From JACKCR01 sp041390305 (lineage in GTDB: Bacteria > Eisenbacteria > RBG-16-71-46 > CAIMUX01): a stretch of 64,000 nt of DNA. The notes beneath the pieces are model-generated. The model did not search any database and was not told the origin of the DNA. It saw only the letters and a list, made by a program, of their open reading frames with translations. A program made the translations under genes and the position numbers. The stretch spans positions 186,001 to 250,000 of the forward strand of contig JAWKQE010000002.1 of assembly GCA_041390305.1 (NCBI GenBank), read 5' to 3'. Shown piece by piece: positions 61,368-64,000 of the stretch (positions are counted from its first letter, which is position 1; every line of letters starts with the position of its first letter).

Positions 61368-62183
61368 GTGAACCCCATCCACGTCAGCGTGCAGGAGATG
61401 TACGCAGGAACTCAGGACGAGTACGACGCCTTTCTCGCCGAGTTGGACCGGAGCCTCTCCCCGCGGCCGCCGGACATGCTGTACGGCAAGTTCGCGGCGC
61501 TGGATCCCGGGCCGGACACGCTCGTGCTGGATGCAGGGTGTCGGCACGCAGTCCAGGCTTGTGAACTCCACCGCCGTTTCGGCTGCCGCGTCGTCGGCGT
61601 CGATCTCGTGGAGGACAACCTCGGCGAGGCTCGTCGGAACATCGCTGAGCGCGGCGTGGGCGGATCGGTCGAGGTAACGCGCGCGGACCTCCACGACCTC
61701 ACGTTCCCCGACGCGACGTTCGATCTCCTCTGGTGTCGCGATGTGCTGTCCCATATGGAAGATCTCCCGCGCGCACTCGCATCCATGGCCCGCGTGCTGA
61801 AACCGGGGGGACGGGGTGTGATCTACGCGATGTTCGGTACGGACCTGCTCACGGAGGAGGAGGCCGCCGCGCTCTGGCCGCCGCTCGCGACGGTGCCGAG
61901 AAACATGGACCGCGCGTTCTTCGAGAGTGCGCTGGAGTCGGCCGGGTTGTCCGTCCTGGAGGCGGACGACCTGGGCAGCGAATGGCGTGAGTATGGCGAG
62001 GAGCACGAGTCGCGGATCACGTCCAGGCAGCTCCTGCGCATCGCGCGCCTGCGGCGCAACCGGGATGCGCTGGTCGCAAGGCACGGCGAGAAGAACGTCG
62101 CGAGCGAGCTGGCCAACTGCCACTGGGGTGTCTTCCAGATCCTGGGCAAGCTGAGCCCGGTGGTGTACACGCTCGCTCGCTGA
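61368..62183 (+). CDS. Class I SAM-dependent methyltransferase
   Basis: The product is 271 aa from the GTG at 61368, with GGAGG 9-13 nt upstream. Motif I is LVLDAGCRHAVQACELHRRF, an altered form where the usual GxGxG reads AGCRHA. VVGVDLVEDNLGEA (acidic residue for the ribose), VTRADLHDLTFPDATFDLLW, CRDVLSHMEDLPRALASMAR and VLKPGGRGVIYAMFG follow the Methyltransf_11 pattern. The C-terminal 90 residues are helical and may form the substrate lid. The weak motif I makes SAM binding somewhat uncertain. Its promoter must lie within or after the repeat array, so the array may influence it. Confidence 0.8.
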   Translation: MNPIHVSVQEMYAGTQDEYDAFLAELDRSLSPRPPDMLYGKFAALDPGPDTLVLDAGCRHAVQACELHRRFGCRVVGVDLVEDNLGEARRNIAERGVGGSVEVTRADLHDLTFPDATFDLLWCRDVLSHMEDLPRALASMARVLKPGGRGVIYAMFGTDLLTEEEAAALWPPLATVPRNMDRAFFESALESAGLSVLEADDLGSEWREYGEEHESRITSRQLLRIARLRRNRDALVARHGEKNVASELANCHWGVFQILGKLSPVVYTLAR

Positions 62184-62205
62184 CGCTCTTCATCACCTCA
62201 TGGAG

Positions 62206-62229
62206 GCGGGTGACGAGGTCGTCGCCCGC
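62206..62229. terminator. Hairpin between convergent genes
   Basis: GCGGGTGAC pairs with GTCGCCCGC (one T-G pair, 9-bp stem) around a 6-nt loop, midway in the 91-bp gap between the methyltransferase (+) and the secreted protein (-). It may serve both strands. Confidence 0.5.
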
Positions 62230-62274
62230 GTCCGTGGCCTCGATCGAACGGCGTTCCGGAGCCGATGCCGTCGG

Positions 62275-64000
62275 CTACCGCCGCACCACCTTGGAGAGGT
62301 GCTCGGACTCTCCGATTCGGAACCGCGCGAAGTAGACCCCCGTTCCCACCGGGCGCCCGGTCGTCTCCCGACCATCCCACTCGAATTCGGTGCGCCCCGG
62401 TCCAAGCGTTCGAGGCGGAGTCGATCGCACGAGGCGGCCGCTCGCATCGAAGACCTCGAGGACGACGGAGGCCTCGCTCGCGAGGGCGAGTTCCCATCGC
62501 ACCTGCTCGTTCGAAGGGTTCGGAGAAAGCATCCGAAGCGTGGGCCCTTCCAGTATCTGATCGGCCTGCGGCCCGTCCCCCGCATCGTCCGCCCCAGGCT
62601 CACCCTCACCCACTGCGGTCACGGACGGATCGTAGACGTGGATCTCGTAGGAGCCTCCCGTCGATGTGCGACTCCAGACCGCGAGGCCGTACACGTCGGC
62701 CTCCTGAGACGTGTAGGTGATCGTCTCCTCGAGTCCTTCGCCCCCGACGTCGGAGATCGAAACCGCCTCGGTCCGTGATGCCTTGTAGGGGGCCCCGTCG
62801 GATCGGAAGAGGGCGACTCCGAGGTCGAGATTGCCGCTCGTGGGAACGACCTCGATCACGACATCCTGCGGTTCGGTCCGCGAGCCGGGGAGCGAGAGGT
62901 CGTACATGTCGATGATCTCGTCGAGGCCGAAGGTCCCCGTTCTCGTGAGCGATCCTCCTTCGAAGAAGGAGATCTGCTGCTGGCCTGCCTCGAACTCCAC
63001 GGTGAGGAAACCGCCGGCCGCGTTCCGTGACCGCAGATACTGCGAGTCCAACGTCTCGTGGTTGTAGTCCATGACTACGAACGAGACCGGGACTCCTCCG
63101 CCGTCCGACGCTTCGAGGAGGGTGAGGTTGTAGCCTTCGTCGCCGAAGAGCGCGATCGACGCGTCTCCCTGGGAGGAACGGCTGGCCGCGGCCGCCCACT
63201 TGTCGGTGTCGAAGGTGACGTGCGTTCCCCATGCCACCTCGTTCGTGAACACCTGTGGATCGTCGTCCGACCAGATCGTCTGTGGTCCGTACCAGAGCTC
63301 GTACCCGGAAGACGACGCGAACTCCGAGGTCATGGCGAGACCGAACCAGTCGTCGATGTAGCAGAACATCGAGAACCACTCCCCGTTCTGCGACGGAGGA
63401 CGGGAGGTCGAGGAGGCGATGGCATCGCCCTTGGCGTGAAAGAGGTCTCCGGCGCCTGAGTAGAAGAGGTGGAGTCCCCTGGGACCACCCGCCTCGTAGG
63501 TGCGGAAGAAGTAGGTGTTTCCCGCTTTCAGGAAGACGTCCCAGATCTTGCCGAGGTCGTCCGCGCCCCAGCTTCCGATCGCTCTTCCGCCGAGGAGGTC
63601 GTTGTCGTGCTCCCACTGGATCTGCTGGTTCCCGCCCCCGATGATGCTGCTACGCGCGTACTCCGTCTCCCATCCCAGGTGGTTGTAGTCGGCGACGATG
63701 AACTCGAGCCCTCCCGATCCGCTCGACTGTTCGAGTTCGGTGGTGAAGCTCGCGTCGTCGAAGAGGCGGAGGGAGGCATCGGTTCCGGAGAGAGTGGGGC
63801 GTACTCCGAGGAACGACCAGGACGACGCGTTCGGGGTGTAGCGGCAGAGAGCGAGAGACGAGTTCGTTTCGTAGGTGCTCTCCTCGGCCAGAGGGAACGT
63901 CGAGGGGCCGATCTCGAGGGTGGCGGTTCCGGTGTTCGGTCCGTTCGACCAGAGCACGAGCCCGTAGACGTCGTCGGCCGGGACGAGGTAGTTGATGATC
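62275..64000 (-). CDS. Secreted repeat protein with FlgD-like C-terminus (5' end outside the window)
   Basis: The frame is open from the window edge to the stop at 62275-62277, giving 575 visible residues. In-frame codons continue past the GTG at 63957 (NYLVPADDVYGLVLWSNGP), so the start lies beyond 64000. At least three similar units of about 130-150 residues appear, marked by DVYGLVLWSNGPNTG, FGLAMTSEFASSSGYELWYG and ADVYGLAVWSRTSTGGSYEI, each followed by a FVVMDYNHETLDSQYLRS-type motif in the first two. The last about 85 residues form the FlgD-Ig module (MLSPNPSNEQVRWEL, VFDASGRLVRS, VGTGVYFARFRI). Probably an extracellular beta-rich protein. Confidence 0.85.
   Translation of the reverse strand, partial: IINYLVPADDVYGLVLWSNGPNTGTATLEIGPSTFPLAEESTYETNSSLALCRYTPNASSWSFLGVRPTLSGTDASLRLFDDASFTTELEQSSGSGGLEFIVADYNHLGWETEYARSSIIGGGNQQIQWEHDNDLLGGRAIGSWGADDLGKIWDVFLKAGNTYFFRTYEAGGPRGLHLFYSGAGDLFHAKGDAIASSTSRPPSQNGEWFSMFCYIDDWFGLAMTSEFASSSGYELWYGPQTIWSDDDPQVFTNEVAWGTHVTFDTDKWAAAASRSSQGDASIALFGDEGYNLTLLEASDGGGVPVSFVVMDYNHETLDSQYLRSRNAAGGFLTVEFEAGQQQISFFEGGSLTRTGTFGLDEIIDMYDLSLPGSRTEPQDVVIEVVPTSGNLDLGVALFRSDGAPYKASRTEAVSISDVGGEGLEETITYTSQEADVYGLAVWSRTSTGGSYEIHVYDPSVTAVGEGEPGADDAGDGPQADQILEGPTLRMLSPNPSNEQVRWELALASEASVVLEVFDASGRLVRSTPPRTLGPGRTEFEWDGRETTGRPVGTGVYFARFRIGESEHLSKVVRR

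Noticed and set aside
1..64000. tRNA, rRNA, prophage, integrase or insertion-sequence genes
   Set aside because: I found no cloverleaf ending in a tRNA acceptor, no rRNA-like stretch, and no transposase or integrase motif in any frame that I consider real.

Overview
The window is GC-rich throughout and gene-dense. It is bacterial chromosome with no rRNA, tRNA, phage or insertion-sequence genes that I can recognise. Three traits stand out. Many large secreted proteins end in the same FlgD-like or Por-secretion-like beta-sandwich (nine cases here). ECF-type sigma factors lie near Ser/Thr kinases with TPR tails. Strong Shine-Dalgarno sites precede most starts. Together these suggest an uncultured or poorly studied lineage of the FCB superphylum or a neighbour (Eisenbacteria-, Krumholzibacteriota- or Gemmatimonadota-like). 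This placement is inference from gene content only. Two genes are broken by a one- or two-base shift in a short repeat, so the source may be a draft or metagenome assembly.

Layout. 1-5.4 kb: end of an outer-membrane protein, an NHL-propeller secreted protein, a large lipoprotein and a small hypothetical. 5.4-7.5 kb: a translationally coupled GNAT acetyltransferase and ACC-synthase-like aminotransferase pair. 7.7-11.5 kb: a secreted propeller, then a LytS/LytTR two-component pair with overlapping genes. 11.6-16.4 kb: a TolB-like propeller, a lipoprotein, and a THUMP/RlmL-type rRNA methyltransferase. 16.6-23.4 kb: module A (ECF sigma factor, 961-aa secreted protein, Ser/Thr kinase-TPR). 23.6-26.7 kb: a decayed arylamine N-acetyltransferase and a hybrid sensor kinase. 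27.0-31.2 kb: a cupin / Tat-exported alcohol dehydrogenase / AraC cassette whose last two genes (carboxymuconolactone decarboxylase and SDR) are pseudogenes. 31.3-38.2 kb: module B (ECF sigma factor, secreted metzincin, kinase-ATPase-TPR). 38.3-44.9 kb: secreted proteins, a methyltransferase, a frameshifted PspC gene and a GT-C membrane glycosyltransferase. 45.2-60.5 kb: mainly exported proteins (subtilase, FG-GAP double propeller, two GH13 enzymes, two tandem paralogues of unknown function). 60.7-61.3 kb: a striking array of 14 diverged 42-bp repeats. 61.4-64 kb: a methyltransferase and the end of another secreted protein.

How the genes may work together. Much of the window encodes export-bound proteins. 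The two sigma/kinase modules have the same gene order and orientation, with a secreted protein between sigma factor and kinase, so they look like two copies of one regulatory design. The best candidate for something undescribed is the 42-bp array: its period is constant over 14 units without an indel, it equals four helical turns, and most units keep a TGCAC-2 nt-GTGCA dyad and a second dyad-like half.
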